Assembly: GCA_944392655.1 (NCBI GenBank)
Contig: CALXXL010000001.1
Coordinates: 186,001 to 250,000 of the forward strand
Source: an uncultured Victivallaceae bacterium
Lineage (GTDB): Bacteria; Verrucomicrobiota; Lentisphaeria; Victivallales; Victivallaceae
DNA: 64,000 nucleotides
Direction of reading: 5' to 3'
The notes beneath the pieces were generated by a model. That model did not search any database, was not told where the DNA came from, and saw nothing but the letters and a program-made list of their open reading frames with translations. Both the position numbers and the translations under genes were made by a program. Below are positions 7,244 through 16,278 of this stretch, in pieces (position 1 is the stretch's first letter; each line of letters opens with the position of its first letter).

Positions 7244-10159
7244 ATGATGTGCACAGGAAATAAGAGAATGGAGCGGGAGCGCGGCGTAGCGTTGATTTTT
7301 ACGCTGGCGATGCTGGGGTTGTTGATGATGCTGTTGCTGGCGTTTGTCGGCAGCATGTCGGTAAAGAAGACAGTGTCGAGCAATGCGGCGAACAAGCGTC
7401 AGCTGGATTTGCTGGTAAATTCCGCGGTATCCCGTTTACGTCTGCATCTTGAGGCCAGTGAAAAGGCTGGAAAAAACCTGGATGAAACAGTCAGCAGTAC
7501 GGATGACAGTGACACTTTAAGTGATGGTTCATCTCCTGGTACGGCTGCCTCCAGCGCCAAATCTTCATTTTCCAAGATAGAGTTTGAGTGTCCGGAAGGC
7601 GATGAAACTCTGTACGATACGAATCTGGTATCGGGGCAGGAGGACGAAATCGAATGGATTTGTGTAAAGGATCCGGTAAGTGACAGTTACTTCGGCCGGG
7701 TTGCCTATGCGGTGATACCGAATGTGCATCCGATTCTGGATTTAAAGTCTTTGGGGACAGAGATACGTGTCGGGGATCAATACAATGAATTAAATCTGTC
7801 TGACTTTTCGAATGGATTTAAATCGGCCGGTACCGTAAGTGTAGACAAATCAAATATTCTGAATCGTGATGCGTATGCGGTCTTTTACAAAGACAATAGC
7901 TTTGACGCGGAGCACAGTAACTTTCTGAATATTTTCACCACAGCCAACGGACTGAATTCAGAAGACACCTACTTATATCGTAACCCCAAAACTGCCGGCG
8001 GTCAGTATCGTGACTCCGTCTGGCGCCGTTTTGACCTTGGGAATGATGTTCTAGTGGATTACAACGGAAATGCCTTTAAGGACATGTCGTCGGAGGATCG
8101 TGTAGAGGCATTGCTTGGCTCAAGTGGAACAACAATATCTGTCGACAGTAACCAGATGCGTTATTTTGACAGCAATGACAAGATAAATAATCCTGATTAC
8201 AGGAACGCCTATGTGCTGCCGTTTTTCAAGAAATTTGACAATTCGACCACAGATGAAGTTGGCAGCAGTGAATACAAAGGAACATTTGAGAGTGCGGATC
8301 AGCTACGCAACCAGGTCGCGGCCAATCTGATCGACTATATTCTGGATGAAGATCAGACGGTTACCAGTGATGTAACTCCGGAATCTGAAAACATTACAGA
8401 GAATGGTATAATCGGCACTCCTCCGGCGGAGCAGGGATCTTGGAGATTGGATATAAGTGATACAACTCCTAGTACCAACAAGAAATGGCCGGAATACACA
8501 GGGAACAAGCGCACGCTTTATTTGAACGAAGCTGGCTTTGCGGCTTGGATTGAATTGGATCCGCGTACGGATTCATTAAGCTGTAAAGTGTATACGATGC
8601 CGATGGTGGAATTGATCGACATCTATGGTCTTGGGTCAAAATCCGGGAATAACATTACAGAGATTGCCGATGACTATTGGATGGGTGTAGCGGGTAATTT
8701 TTCCTTTGATATAACAGTTCAGGTTGGCAACAACAGCTATACCCGTACTATTGATATAACCTTGCCGAACAAGTACGTCAAGCCGAGCGAATATATTGAA
8801 AGCAGCGGTCTTGAGGGGATGTATTTCATTCCGCGCTGGTCTACTTCGGAGTTGACGGGGAGTGATTTTGTCCACACTGAAAACATAAATTATGTCAGTG
8901 GAGATGCGCAATACGCCTATATTGATCTTGATAATGTAAAAGTTGATATTACAGCGGCAAAGCTTTTAAAAAATACTGCCGGTGATTTTGTGCCGGTAGA
9001 CTTTGCCAAAATAGAGAAGAATATCAATACAGATGTTGATCCATACTCTATTACTCTTTCGTTGGGCGGAGGCGTTCATGATGTCACGCTTTACGCCAGT
9101 GCGTATACTAATGATCCGCGTCAGAATCTTAATAATGAAGACTGGGACAATGATGCGCCTGCATTTATAGAAGGTACCCCAGTTCCGACATCTGGTTATA
9201 CGGATATAAACTCATTCAAGAGCAGTTCGAATGACGCGACCTCTTTTGGCAAGGTAAATCCGCACGACTATGATGATGTGATGGATGAAAAGAAGGATCG
9301 CGAGGATAACATTCGCGAAGCGGTTGGCGACAAGACTGGAGCATGGGAGATAGCCGCCTCATTTGAATCTCAGCCTGAAGATCGTCCTATATCTACTGCA
9401 TATATTCGTGAAGCGCCGATCCGTTCGCTGTGGGAGTTGGGTTTCATATCCCGTGGTATAAAGTGGCAGACGATCAATCTCAAGACGGTTCAGGCGGATT
9501 CAGAATCCGATGTTACATCATTTGACCCGAGTTATGAAAAGGGAGATGCGGAAATTCTTGACATGGTCTGTCTGAACTACAAGAATTCGCCTAAGTTTGA
9601 CATCAATGCCAAAAGCACCAGTGAGGCGGTATCGGCCAATGTGAAAAAGATTTGGAAAGGGCTGCTTGCTCCCACATCATCCAATCAGACGCTCAAGATC
9701 GGCAATCCCGGAGGCGACACCAGTGCAGACGAGGACAATAAGGATGTTCTCAACTACGGGGATAATGAATTCACTTTAGCGGCTGATTATAATGCGGAAG
9801 ATGTATTCAAACTGATCCCCAATGATGCAGATGTTGAGGTCAATGATTCAGATTATTATTTCTTTGATACTGATCGTAAATCATTCCTGCGTCGTTCCGC
9901 TATGGCTCCGGCGTTATACAAGCTGGCGATGGATGAAGACTCGGATATTGATACCGATGCCAAGCAGGAGGCGCTGATAGGGAAAGTAATCGGTCTTACC
10001 GACGCATACATATATCCTCCGGAGGTTCGGGTAATTGTGGTGGCGGAATTGCTCAGCCAGCAGAATGCCACAACCGCGATAGACTCGGTACGGAAACTTG
10101 TAATAATGAAGCGCACACCGGACGGGCGTTATATACTCAGCGAAATCCTGCCGCTGTAA
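7244..10159 (+). CDS. Oversized GspK/PilX-like pseudopilin
   Basis: 971 residues. The N-terminus RGVALIFTLAMLGLLMMLLL is a GspK/PilX-type helix (Gly-Val-Ala-Leu start, no Glu at +5, as in GspK). GspK proteins are usually about 300-350 residues; this one is nearly three times longer. The extra sequence is Asp/Ser/Asn-rich and contains many Thr/Ser/Asp repeats that read as extracellular beta domains. The C-terminus carries an APIRSLWELGFISRG segment, reminiscent of GspK-type 'initial residues then structural core' layout but not diagnostic. Last gene of the operon, 10 bases after the J-like gene and 17 bases before a strong terminator. Probably the tip subunit. Confidence 0.7.
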   Translation: MMCTGNKRMERERGVALIFTLAMLGLLMMLLLAFVGSMSVKKTVSSNAANKRQLDLLVNSAVSRLRLHLEASEKAGKNLDETVSSTDDSDTLSDGSSPGTAASSAKSSFSKIEFECPEGDETLYDTNLVSGQEDEIEWICVKDPVSDSYFGRVAYAVIPNVHPILDLKSLGTEIRVGDQYNELNLSDFSNGFKSAGTVSVDKSNILNRDAYAVFYKDNSFDAEHSNFLNIFTTANGLNSEDTYLYRNPKTAGGQYRDSVWRRFDLGNDVLVDYNGNAFKDMSSEDRVEALLGSSGTTISVDSNQMRYFDSNDKINNPDYRNAYVLPFFKKFDNSTTDEVGSSEYKGTFESADQLRNQVAANLIDYILDEDQTVTSDVTPESENITENGIIGTPPAEQGSWRLDISDTTPSTNKKWPEYTGNKRTLYLNEAGFAAWIELDPRTDSLSCKVYTMPMVELIDIYGLGSKSGNNITEIADDYWMGVAGNFSFDITVQVGNNSYTRTIDITLPNKYVKPSEYIESSGLEGMYFIPRWSTSELTGSDFVHTENINYVSGDAQYAYIDLDNVKVDITAAKLLKNTAGDFVPVDFAKIEKNINTDVDPYSITLSLGGGVHDVTLYASAYTNDPRQNLNNEDWDNDAPAFIEGTPVPTSGYTDINSFKSSSNDATSFGKVNPHDYDDVMDEKKDREDNIREAVGDKTGAWEIAASFESQPEDRPISTAYIREAPIRSLWELGFISRGIKWQTINLKTVQADSESDVTSFDPSYEKGDAEILDMVCLNYKNSPKFDINAKSTSEAVSANVKKIWKGLLAPTSSNQTLKIGNPGGDTSADEDNKDVLNYGDNEFTLAADYNAEDVFKLIPNDADVEVNDSDYYFFDTDRKSFLRRSAMAPALYKLAMDEDSDIDTDAKQEALIGKVIGLTDAYIYPPEVRVIVVAELLSQQNATTAIDSVRKLVIMKRTPDGRYILSEILPL

Positions 10160-10176
10160 TTGAAATGACTAAAAGT

Positions 10177-10207
10177 AAAAGCTCCGGGGATTTCCCCGGA
10201 GCTTTTT
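10177..10207. terminator. Bidirectional terminator after the pseudopilin operon
   Basis: Near-perfect hairpin: arm AGCTCCGGGGA (10180-10190), a very short loop and the complementary arm, flanked by A-run and T-run. It works in both directions, ending the pseudopilin operon from the left and the coaC operon from the right. Confidence 0.92.
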
Positions 10208-10240
10208 CATATATGGCTTAAAAATGCGTTTTAAGGCGTT

Positions 10241-10768
10241 TCAGAGGTGGGGAAGCAATATTTCCATAATCTTATCCGGCTCGCACATTCTGCCCATTCC
10301 GGCTGCGCCGCAGGCCACATGTCCGGCTTCCGGGCCGATGAACTGGAATCCGCGTTCTTTAAGTTTGGCAATATTCTCCTGTACGGCGGGATTATTATAC
10401 ATGCGTGGATTCATTGCGGGAGCGATGAACACCTTGCTGTAAAAGGTCAGCATAAAGGTTGACAGTGCATCGTCGCCAATGCCATTGGCGATTTTGCCGA
10501 TGATATTGGCGGTGGCGGGTGCGATTACGGCGATATCGGCACGATCGGCGAGCGCCACATGTTCGGGGCGCCATTCCGGGATATTAAAGAGGCCGGTAAC
10601 CACCGGATTGCGGGACAACGTCATAAAAGAGAGTGGAGTAACGAACTCTGTTGCATTTTCGGTCATAATGACATGCACGTCAGCGCCCGCCTGAGTAAGT
10701 TTACTGCAAAGTGCGGCGGCTTTGTATGCGGCGATACCTCCGGATACACCGAGGACAACGGTTTTCAT
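10241..10768 (-). CDS. coaC: Phosphopantothenoylcysteine decarboxylase (CoaC only)
   Basis: 175 residues matching the flavoprotein half of CoaBC: GVSGGIAAYKAA at the N-terminus, the substrate His in EHVALADRAD, the FMN-site APATANI motif and the Cys-bearing flap ACGAAGMGRM. It decarboxylates 4'-phosphopantothenoylcysteine to 4'-phosphopantetheine in coenzyme A synthesis, in the cytoplasm. The usual bacterial enzyme is a ~400-residue CoaBC fusion; here the CoaB ligase half is absent and must be elsewhere. Ribosome site AGGAG before ATG. It lies 4 bases after gmk, an association common for coaBC (often gmk-rpoZ-coaBC). Confidence 0.92.
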   Translation of the reverse strand: MKTVVLGVSGGIAAYKAAALCSKLTQAGADVHVIMTENATEFVTPLSFMTLSRNPVVTGLFNIPEWRPEHVALADRADIAVIAPATANIIGKIANGIGDDALSTFMLTFYSKVFIAPAMNPRMYNNPAVQENIAKLKERGFQFIGPEAGHVACGAAGMGRMCEPDKIMEILLPHL

Positions 10769-10772
10769 AAGT

Positions 10773-11387
10773 TTACTCCTCCCACTGTCGTCTTTTGGTG
10801 CTTAACTTAAAAGATGAGATTAGGCTGAGCATCTCTTCTGCTGCGAGCTCGAGGTTGTCATTTACGATAATATAGTCGTAAAGATTGGCGAAAGAGAGTT
10901 CATGTTTAGCCTTGCCGATGCGCAGGGCTAACTGTTCCTCGGAGTCGGTAGCGCGTCCGCGCAGTCTGGCCTCGAGGATCTGGAGTGATGGCGGTACAAT
11001 AAAGATGAATTCGCACACATTAGCGAGCAATTGATCTTTTTTGCAGGCCTCTCTGATCTGCATAGCGCCTTGAATATCGATATCGAGGAATACGTCATAT
11101 CCGTTTTTAACCGGGTCGAGCAGTTGGCTTTTCAGGGTGCCGTAGTAGTTTCCGAACACCTCAGCATGTTCGACGAATTCATCATTGGCGATACGTTTTT
11201 CGAACTCCTGGTGGGATAAGAAAAAGTATTCCACGCCGTTTTGTTCGCTGCCGCGTGGATTTCTGGTAGTACATGATATGGAGAATTTGATTTCCGGCAG
11301 AGCCTGCAGCGCTTTGCCGCACAGGGTGGATTTGCCCACGCCGCTGGGGCCGGAGACAATAATTGCGCTTCCGTATAGTTGTTTCAT
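10773..11387 (-). CDS. gmk: Guanylate kinase
   Basis: 204 residues, the usual length. P-loop GPSGVGKST near the N-terminus, SCTTRNPRGSEQNGVEYFFL (GMP-binding, SxTTRxPR-x-E-x-DGxxY-like) and the LDIDIQGA motif. Phosphorylates GMP to GDP with ATP. Ribosome site GAGGG; the ATGA overlaps the stop of the upstream Cys-cluster gene, and coaC follows after 4 bases, so the three are translationally coupled. Confidence 0.96.
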   Translation of the reverse strand: MKQLYGSAIIVSGPSGVGKSTLCGKALQALPEIKFSISCTTRNPRGSEQNGVEYFFLSHQEFEKRIANDEFVEHAEVFGNYYGTLKSQLLDPVKNGYDVFLDIDIQGAMQIREACKKDQLLANVCEFIFIVPPSLQILEARLRGRATDSEEQLALRIGKAKHELSFANLYDYIIVNDNLELAAEEMLSLISSFKLSTKRRQWEE

Positions 11388-11713
11388 TTTGCGCCCTCAC
11401 ACTCGTTTTCCCATCCCGGGAAGTTCCATTTTTTAGGGAAGTTGCGGCACTGTTCCGGCTTGACTTTTTCGATTGCGCATGCCGGAACTGAGCCGGATTC
11501 GTCCAGATAAATACATCTTCCATCCGGTTTTTCCAGCAGAGATAGAGATCTGCGGTCGGCGGTCAATCTGGTATACTGCTGAATAAAATCGTTAACATCT
11601 ATGGCGAGGAATCCGGCGATATCATTGATTTCCTTTTCGCTGACTCTCACCGGCCCCGGCCACCGGCAGCAGTTGCCGCATCTTCTGCACTGAAAATCAG
11701 TAACCGAAGTCAT
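11384..11713 (-). CDS. YkgJ-type Cys-cluster protein
   Basis: 109 residues with CRRCGNCCRWPGP at the N-terminus, a later PACAIEKVKPEQCRNFP and a C-terminal Cys. This CxxCxxCC plus downstream C...C pattern is the YkgJ family signature, thought to bind zinc or an iron-sulfur cluster; biochemical role is not established. The start overlaps the end of the upstream gene by 17 bases and has no clear ribosome site, so it likely depends on translation of that gene. Ends in an ATGA overlap with gmk. Confidence 0.8.
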   Translation of the reverse strand: MTSVTDFQCRRCGNCCRWPGPVRVSEKEINDIAGFLAIDVNDFIQQYTRLTADRRSLSLLEKPDGRCIYLDESGSVPACAIEKVKPEQCRNFPKKWNFPGWENECEGAK

Positions 11714-12257
11714 CGCTGGTAAGGTCGTCGGCGCGCAGGTCGATAAAGAATATACCGGTCACGAAGTCGGCGAATTCCACCGGATGGATATAGAGTTCGC
11801 CTTCGAGCAGGAGTCCGAGAGCTCCGCCGATGCGCCAGAAGTCGCGTTCGCCGTCATAGAAGTCGTACAATTCGCTCTGGATATCCGGTACGCCGAGGGC
11901 GACCTGCTGATAACTTTTGACGCTGCCGAGCAGTCCGGTGCGTGCGAGTTCCTCCTGCTGAGCGGTAACGAGAGACCAGTACCATCCGTTTCGCATTCCG
12001 ATGCCGTACTGGCGGTCATAATCCTTGATTAGTCCGGCGGAGTATCCGATGCCGCCGCCCACCTTGCAGTATTCGGTAGCCATGAGTTCGCCGCGAACGG
12101 TGGATCCCAGGCTGACGCTGACGGAGAAAGTATCCAGTGCGTCGAGGACGCGGTTAGCCGGCCAGAGGGCGATTTTGCTGACGATAGAATCGGCTTTGGC
12201 GCTCTGAACGAATCCGAGAGCGGCGGCAATGCAAAGAGCAAGCAATAATTTTCTCAT
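11697..12257 (-). CDS. Small secreted protein of unknown function
   Basis: 186 residues from ATG 12257, with a classical signal peptide MRKLLLALCIAAALGFVQSAKA. AGGTG a few bases upstream decides this start over an in-frame TTG at 12281, which lies upstream of the ribosome site. The mature protein is Gly/Tyr/Asp-rich, with 'GGGIGYSAGLIKDYDRQYG' and 'IGGALGLLLEGELYIHP', suggesting short beta strands, perhaps an outer-membrane or periplasmic beta-sheet protein. I do not recognise the family. First gene of the Cys-cluster/gmk/coaC run. Confidence 0.7.
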   Translation of the reverse strand: MRKLLLALCIAAALGFVQSAKADSIVSKIALWPANRVLDALDTFSVSVSLGSTVRGELMATEYCKVGGGIGYSAGLIKDYDRQYGIGMRNGWYWSLVTAQQEELARTGLLGSVKSYQQVALGVPDIQSELYDFYDGERDFWRIGGALGLLLEGELYIHPVEFADFVTGIFFIDLRADDLTSDDFGY

Positions 12258-12347
12258 AAAAACACCTCGCATAAAATTCAATCGGTAATATTTTGTGAAA
12301 CACTATAAGTTAATCTAAAAAGTATCTTATTCAAGTTTCCGGCTGAA

Positions 12348-13049
12348 TTAATTTTCCATTAAATGCCTTAAAGTTACGGCGGCGCAATATGCTCCGAACA
12401 TGGCGGGCAGGTATGAAATGGTGCCCGGTTTACCGTCCGGAGTGTATTGGCATGATGAAGGTTCTTCGGAGGAGAAAACGGTAATTACGTCGGGGAACAC
12501 GGCTGTTTTCTTCAATCTTGTGCGCAGAGCCTTGGCCAGACCGCAGTGATGAGTCTTGCTCAATTTTGCTATATGTATCATTGATGGGTCAATTTTTCCT
12601 GCTGCGCCCATACTGGAAACCATGGGGATATTGCGTGCGAAGCATTCCGCAATGAGGCATGCTTTAGTGGGGACAGAGTCGATGGCGTCTACAACGAAAT
12701 CGAAATTTCCGTTCAGGAGTTCCGGCACATCTTCCGGCTCAATAAATTTTTCTATTGCAGTAACACAGATATCCGGGTTGATATCGTTCAGCCGTTGCTG
12801 CATTACTTTTACTTTGGGTTGATGCATAGTGGATTCAAGCGCGAGCAGTTGCCGGTTGCGGTTGGAGATTTCGACGCAGTCTCCGTCGACTATGGTCATA
12901 TTGCCCACTCCGGCTCTGGCGATGAATTCGGCGGCGAACGCCCCCACTCCGCCAACGCCGACCACGAGGACATTTTTGCGGCTCAGCCGTTCAACTTTTT
13001 CTTTGCCGAGCAGCAGCTCACTGCGTTGGAATATCCACTCTCCGTCCAT
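12348..13049 (-). CDS. tcdA: tRNA threonylcarbamoyladenosine dehydratase (TcdA/CsdL)
   Basis: ThiF/E1-like fold: FQRSELLLGKEKVERL, then VLVVGVGGVGAFAAEFIARAGVG (nucleotide binding), DGDCVEISNRNRQLLA and the DAIDSVPTK segment; all match TcdA, which cyclises t6A to ct6A in tRNAs. About 233 residues from ATG 13049, preceded by GGAG; an in-frame upstream start at 13100 would add 17 poorly conserved residues. The start lies inside the end of the TatD-like gene (32-base overlap). The catalytic Cys seen in some homologues is plausibly the one in SSCQYTPDGK near the C-terminus. Confidence 0.85.
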   Translation of the reverse strand: MDGEWIFQRSELLLGKEKVERLSRKNVLVVGVGGVGAFAAEFIARAGVGNMTIVDGDCVEISNRNRQLLALESTMHQPKVKVMQQRLNDINPDICVTAIEKFIEPEDVPELLNGNFDFVVDAIDSVPTKACLIAECFARNIPMVSSMGAAGKIDPSMIHIAKLSKTHHCGLAKALRTRLKKTAVFPDVITVFSSEEPSSCQYTPDGKPGTISYLPAMFGAYCAAVTLRHLMEN

Positions 13050-13659
13050 TGGTAATAAACTCCGTAAAATTTCTGTGCATAATGCTGCATAAAGTTTCAA
13101 TGCTGATGTTCAATTTTTCTGCGACACCGGCATAAAATTTCTCATAATCTATAATCTCATCATCGCTTTCCAGTGCGATCCGGTTAAAGAATTCCGGATT
13201 ATTGCGGAAGAAATCCATAATCCACGACCGCTGTTTTACTTCAACCGGACTTAAAGAGATAAAACGGTTTTCTGCTTTCAGTTGAAATTTCAGCTCTTCC
13301 AGACTGCCCTGAAAGCGGTGCATTAAAACCATGCCATCAAATCTCTTCAATGCCCGGTTGATTTCCGGATATGCTCTCACACAGTGAATCACCACTGGTT
13401 TGTCATATTGCTCTGCCAATCTCAAGAGTGAGTTGAATTTCTGCTCCTGCTCCTGAATTGGCATATTCAGCCGCCGGTCGAGTCCGATTTCGCCAAGGGC
13501 GTCAAAACCATCCAGCGTTATTTCGGCGGGCATATCCTCGCCTGGCAGGATTTGGAGCGAGGATAAAACGCCCGGAATCTTTTGTTTTGCGGAACAAAGT
13601 CCGGTTACGCCGGGTGGCATAACGTCTCTGTGGGTATGGAAATCGAAAAAATTGTTCAA
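13018..13659 (-). CDS. TatD-like metal-dependent hydrolase
   Basis: 213 residues, shorter than canonical TatD (about 260). Metal-binding motifs of the family are present: DFHTHR at the N-terminus, GEIGLDRR, VVIHCVRAY, MHRF and ALESDDE near the end. Probably a cytoplasmic nuclease or related amidohydrolase. The most likely start is a TTG at 13659, with GAGGATAA upstream; this puts the first catalytic motif at residue 6, as expected. Lies 16 bases after the response-regulator gene and overlaps tcdA. Confidence 0.75.
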   Translation of the reverse strand: MNNFFDFHTHRDVMPPGVTGLCSAKQKIPGVLSSLQILPGEDMPAEITLDGFDALGEIGLDRRLNMPIQEQEQKFNSLLRLAEQYDKPVVIHCVRAYPEINRALKRFDGMVLMHRFQGSLEELKFQLKAENRFISLSPVEVKQRSWIMDFFRNNPEFFNRIALESDDEIIDYEKFYAGVAEKLNISIETLCSIMHRNFTEFITNGRRVDIPTQ

Positions 13660-13675
13660 AACAGTTTTATCCTCT

Positions 13676-15025
13676 TCACATATTATACTCGTCTAGTCTC
13701 CGGTAGAGTGTGCGCCGGCTTATGCCGAGTTTTTTAGCGGCGAGGGTGCGGTTGCCGCCGCACTCGTCGAGAGTCTTGAGGATCAGAGCCTTTTCATGAT
13801 CGTCAATGGTATCGCCGTTGGCCTGAATCATGGTATTGGCGCCGCCGGATGCGTCGCGTATATTGCGTGGTACGTCATTGATATCGAGATGATTTTCGCG
13901 GCTGAGGACCACCATGCGTTCGATGCAGTTGCGCAGTTCGCGGATATTGCCCGGCCACGGATATTGCGTCAGAATCTCCATGGCTTCCTGAGATATCGTC
14001 ATAGTTTCGCGGTTATTTTCGGTGGCGAAGTGGTCGAGGAATTTTTTCACGAGAATAGGTATATCCTCTTCGCGTTCGCGCAGCGGCGGCATTTTGATAT
14101 TTACCACGTCGAGCCGGTAGAAGAGGTCTTCGCGGAAAGTTCCCTCCTGAACCATCTTATACAGGTCGCGATTGGTAGCGGCGATCAATCTTGCATCGCT
14201 GTGGATTGGTTCGGTGCCGCCCACGCGTTCAAAGGTGCGGGTTTCGAGTACGCGCAGCAGTTTCACCTGAACCTGCGGATCAATTTCTCCGATTTCGTCG
14301 AGGAACAGGGTTCCGCTGCCGGCGAGTTCAAACCGTCCTTTTTTCTGTTCCACTGCGCCGGTAAAAGCGCCGCGTTCGTGTCCGAAGAGTTCGCTTTCGA
14401 GCAACGTTGCCGGCAGTGCGGCGCAGTGAACGGCAACGAAAGGCCCGTTGCGTCTGCTGAGTTGATGGATAGCCTGGGCGGCGATCTCCTTACCGCTGCC
14501 GCTCTCTCCGGTGATAAGCACGGTGGATCGTGATGGAGCGATCTGCTTTATAATTTCGGTAACTTCGTGCATAGCGGGTGATGCCGACACCATCTCTTTC
14601 CAGTCGAATGAACCCGAGAGTTGACTTTTAAGTCTGTTATTTTCCAGTTTCAGTTCTCTTGATTCAGCTGCTCTTTTAAGTACGATATCGAGTCGGTTGA
14701 GGTTGATTGGTTTTTCGACAAAGTCGAACGCACCGAGTTTCAACGCCTCCACTGCCGATTCAATGGTTCCATATGCGGAGAGGACAATCACAACCGTCTC
14801 TGCTTTTTTGGAAATAGCGCTTTTCAGTACCTCCATACCGTCGGCGCCCGGCATTCTGAGGTCGGTCAGAATAAAGTCGTAATCGTTATGCTTAATGAGG
14901 TTGAGAGCCACGGTGCCGTCCTCTGCCGTAGTAATCTGGAAGCGTCGTGAGAGGTAACGGCTGAGCGCTTCTCTGGTAGTGCGTTCATCGTCGGCCAGTA
15001 ACATGGTTGGTTTACCGGTATTCAT
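13676..15025 (-). CDS. NtrC-family sigma-54 response regulator
   Basis: 449 residues. Receiver domain with ADDER and the phospho-acceptor Asp55 in [11 protein letters not shown]+ domain with Walker A GESGSGKE (about 173-180), the sigma-54-contacting GAFTGA loop and the Walker [12 protein letters not shown]-terminal Fis-type HTH ([28 protein letters not shown], split here only for mention). It would activate sigma-54 promoters when phosphorylated by the adjacent kinase, 6 bases upstream in the operon. rpoN itself lies at 33841. Target genes cannot be read from the sequence; the nearby 16232 palindrome is one candidate site. Confidence 0.95.
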   Translation of the reverse strand: MNTGKPTMLLADDERTTREALSRYLSRRFQITTAEDGTVALNLIKHNDYDFILTDLRMPGADGMEVLKSAISKKAETVVIVLSAYGTIESAVEALKLGAFDFVEKPINLNRLDIVLKRAAESRELKLENNRLKSQLSGSFDWKEMVSASPAMHEVTEIIKQIAPSRSTVLITGESGSGKEIAAQAIHQLSRRNGPFVAVHCAALPATLLESELFGHERGAFTGAVEQKKGRFELAGSGTLFLDEIGEIDPQVQVKLLRVLETRTFERVGGTEPIHSDARLIAATNRDLYKMVQEGTFREDLFYRLDVVNIKMPPLREREEDIPILVKKFLDHFATENNRETMTISQEAMEILTQYPWPGNIRELRNCIERMVVLSRENHLDINDVPRNIRDASGGANTMIQANGDTIDDHEKALILKTLDECGGNRTLAAKKLGISRRTLYRRLDEYNM

Positions 15026-15031
15026 ACACTC

Positions 15032-16207
15032 TTACTCCTCGGCGGTTGGGATTTGCGGCGGCAGGTGCGGTTTAGCATCCGGTCGTGGGAAGCGTATAGC
15101 GAATCGGAGGCCTGCGCCCGGATCGGTGCTGACGCTGTACAGGGCTCCGTGTTCATTGAGAACGCGCTGAATAATCATCATGCCGATGCCTGATCCTCCG
15201 GCCTTGAAAGTTTTAAACGGGTTGAACATCTCCTTAAACTGTTCCTGAGTAGCGCCGCCTCCGTTATCGGTAAAGACGAGGTTGAGGAAATTATCGTCGG
15301 CAGTCAGATCGATAATAATTTCCCCTCCTGAGCTCATAGCCTGGATTGAATTTTTCAAAATATTGTAGAATGCCTGTTTAAGCTGGCTTGCGTCGCCCAT
15401 AATTTCCGGCGCTGATTCCGGGAAATTGATTTTGACTTCGATCTGTTTAAGTTCAAATTCCTGATGCATAAAATTAAGGGTTTCCAGTACGGTTCCTGGC
15501 AGACTTGTAAGAGTCAGCTGCGGTTTTCCCGGCCGTATTGCGTGCAGGAACTGATGGATAATATTATCGAGCCGTTCCACCTCCTGGCGGCATGAATGGA
15601 TCATGCTTAGGGTATCACTCATTTGTTCATCGTGATTATTTTCTCCGAGTTCCTGTTCGATAATCTGCAAATTGAGATATAGGCTGTTGAGTGGGTTGCC
15701 GATTTCGTGAGCCACGCCGGCGGCGAGCAGGGAGACAGCTCTTGCGGTATTCATCTCCAGTTCTTCGCGGCTGCGCTGTCTCTGTTCGGTGATATCGCGC
15801 AGGATAACGAGAGCGCACGACTCGTTATTGATTTCCTGTGGCGAGAGGTACATTTGCAGAATTCTGGGTTCCGGGTAAGATATTTCCACCTCTTCGCGGC
15901 TCATTCTGGTCCATTCGCGGACATTTTCCTGCAAAACCATGCGCCAGTTCACTCCCCGGATAAAGTGGGAGAGTCTGAGTTTGGTCAAATCGTCCGGCAG
16001 TCCCAGGAGCTCTTTTGCCTTGGTATTTCTGTATCGTATGGACAGATTGCGGTCGATAACCAATATCCCCTCGTCCACGGAGTTGAGAATAGTGGAGAGG
16101 AACCCTTTATCTTTGCTGAGCCTGAGCATATAAGCCTGAAGGCTGTTGCCGTCCATCGAGTCGATGCGTTCGATAATGCGGTCGATAAAACTTTTTTTGT
16201 CGTTCAT
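15032..16207 (-). CDS. PAS-domain histidine kinase (NtrB/AtoS-like)
   Basis: 391 residues without an obvious membrane segment, so likely cytoplasmic. A PAS domain (about residues 35-140) is followed by a HisKA box with phospho-acceptor His167 in GVAHEIGNPLNS and an ATPase domain with N box, FTDNGGG and GGSGIGMMI. Forms a two-component pair with the NtrC-like regulator 6 bases downstream. CGGAG ribosome site before the ATG. Signal unknown. Confidence 0.93.
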   Translation of the reverse strand: MNDKKSFIDRIIERIDSMDGNSLQAYMLRLSKDKGFLSTILNSVDEGILVIDRNLSIRYRNTKAKELLGLPDDLTKLRLSHFIRGVNWRMVLQENVREWTRMSREEVEISYPEPRILQMYLSPQEINNESCALVILRDITEQRQRSREELEMNTARAVSLLAAGVAHEIGNPLNSLYLNLQIIEQELGENNHDEQMSDTLSMIHSCRQEVERLDNIIHQFLHAIRPGKPQLTLTSLPGTVLETLNFMHQEFELKQIEVKINFPESAPEIMGDASQLKQAFYNILKNSIQAMSSGGEIIIDLTADDNFLNLVFTDNGGGATQEQFKEMFNPFKTFKAGGSGIGMMIIQRVLNEHGALYSVSTDPGAGLRFAIRFPRPDAKPHLPPQIPTAEE

Positions 16208-16231
16208 AATCTGACTCCGGAAAAACTTTCA

Positions 16232-16246
16232 GTGTCAAAATGACAC
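16232..16246. promoter_or_regulatory. Perfect palindrome upstream of the histidine kinase
   Basis: GTGTCA (16232-16237), three A's, then TGACAC (16241-16246): a perfect 6-bp inverted repeat 25 bases upstream of the kinase start. On the minus strand a TTGACT (16259-16264) could be a -35 element with the palindrome covering the -10 position. It may be an operator, possibly for autoregulation by the NtrC-type partner; inference only. Confidence 0.35.
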
Positions 16247-16278
16247 ACTTTTAAAAAAAGTCAAATTTTTTCCCGGAA

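Noticed and set aside
13796-14533. 245-residue plus-strand frame inside the NtrC-like gene
   Set aside because: Antisense shadow of a certain gene, with no ribosome site or domain.
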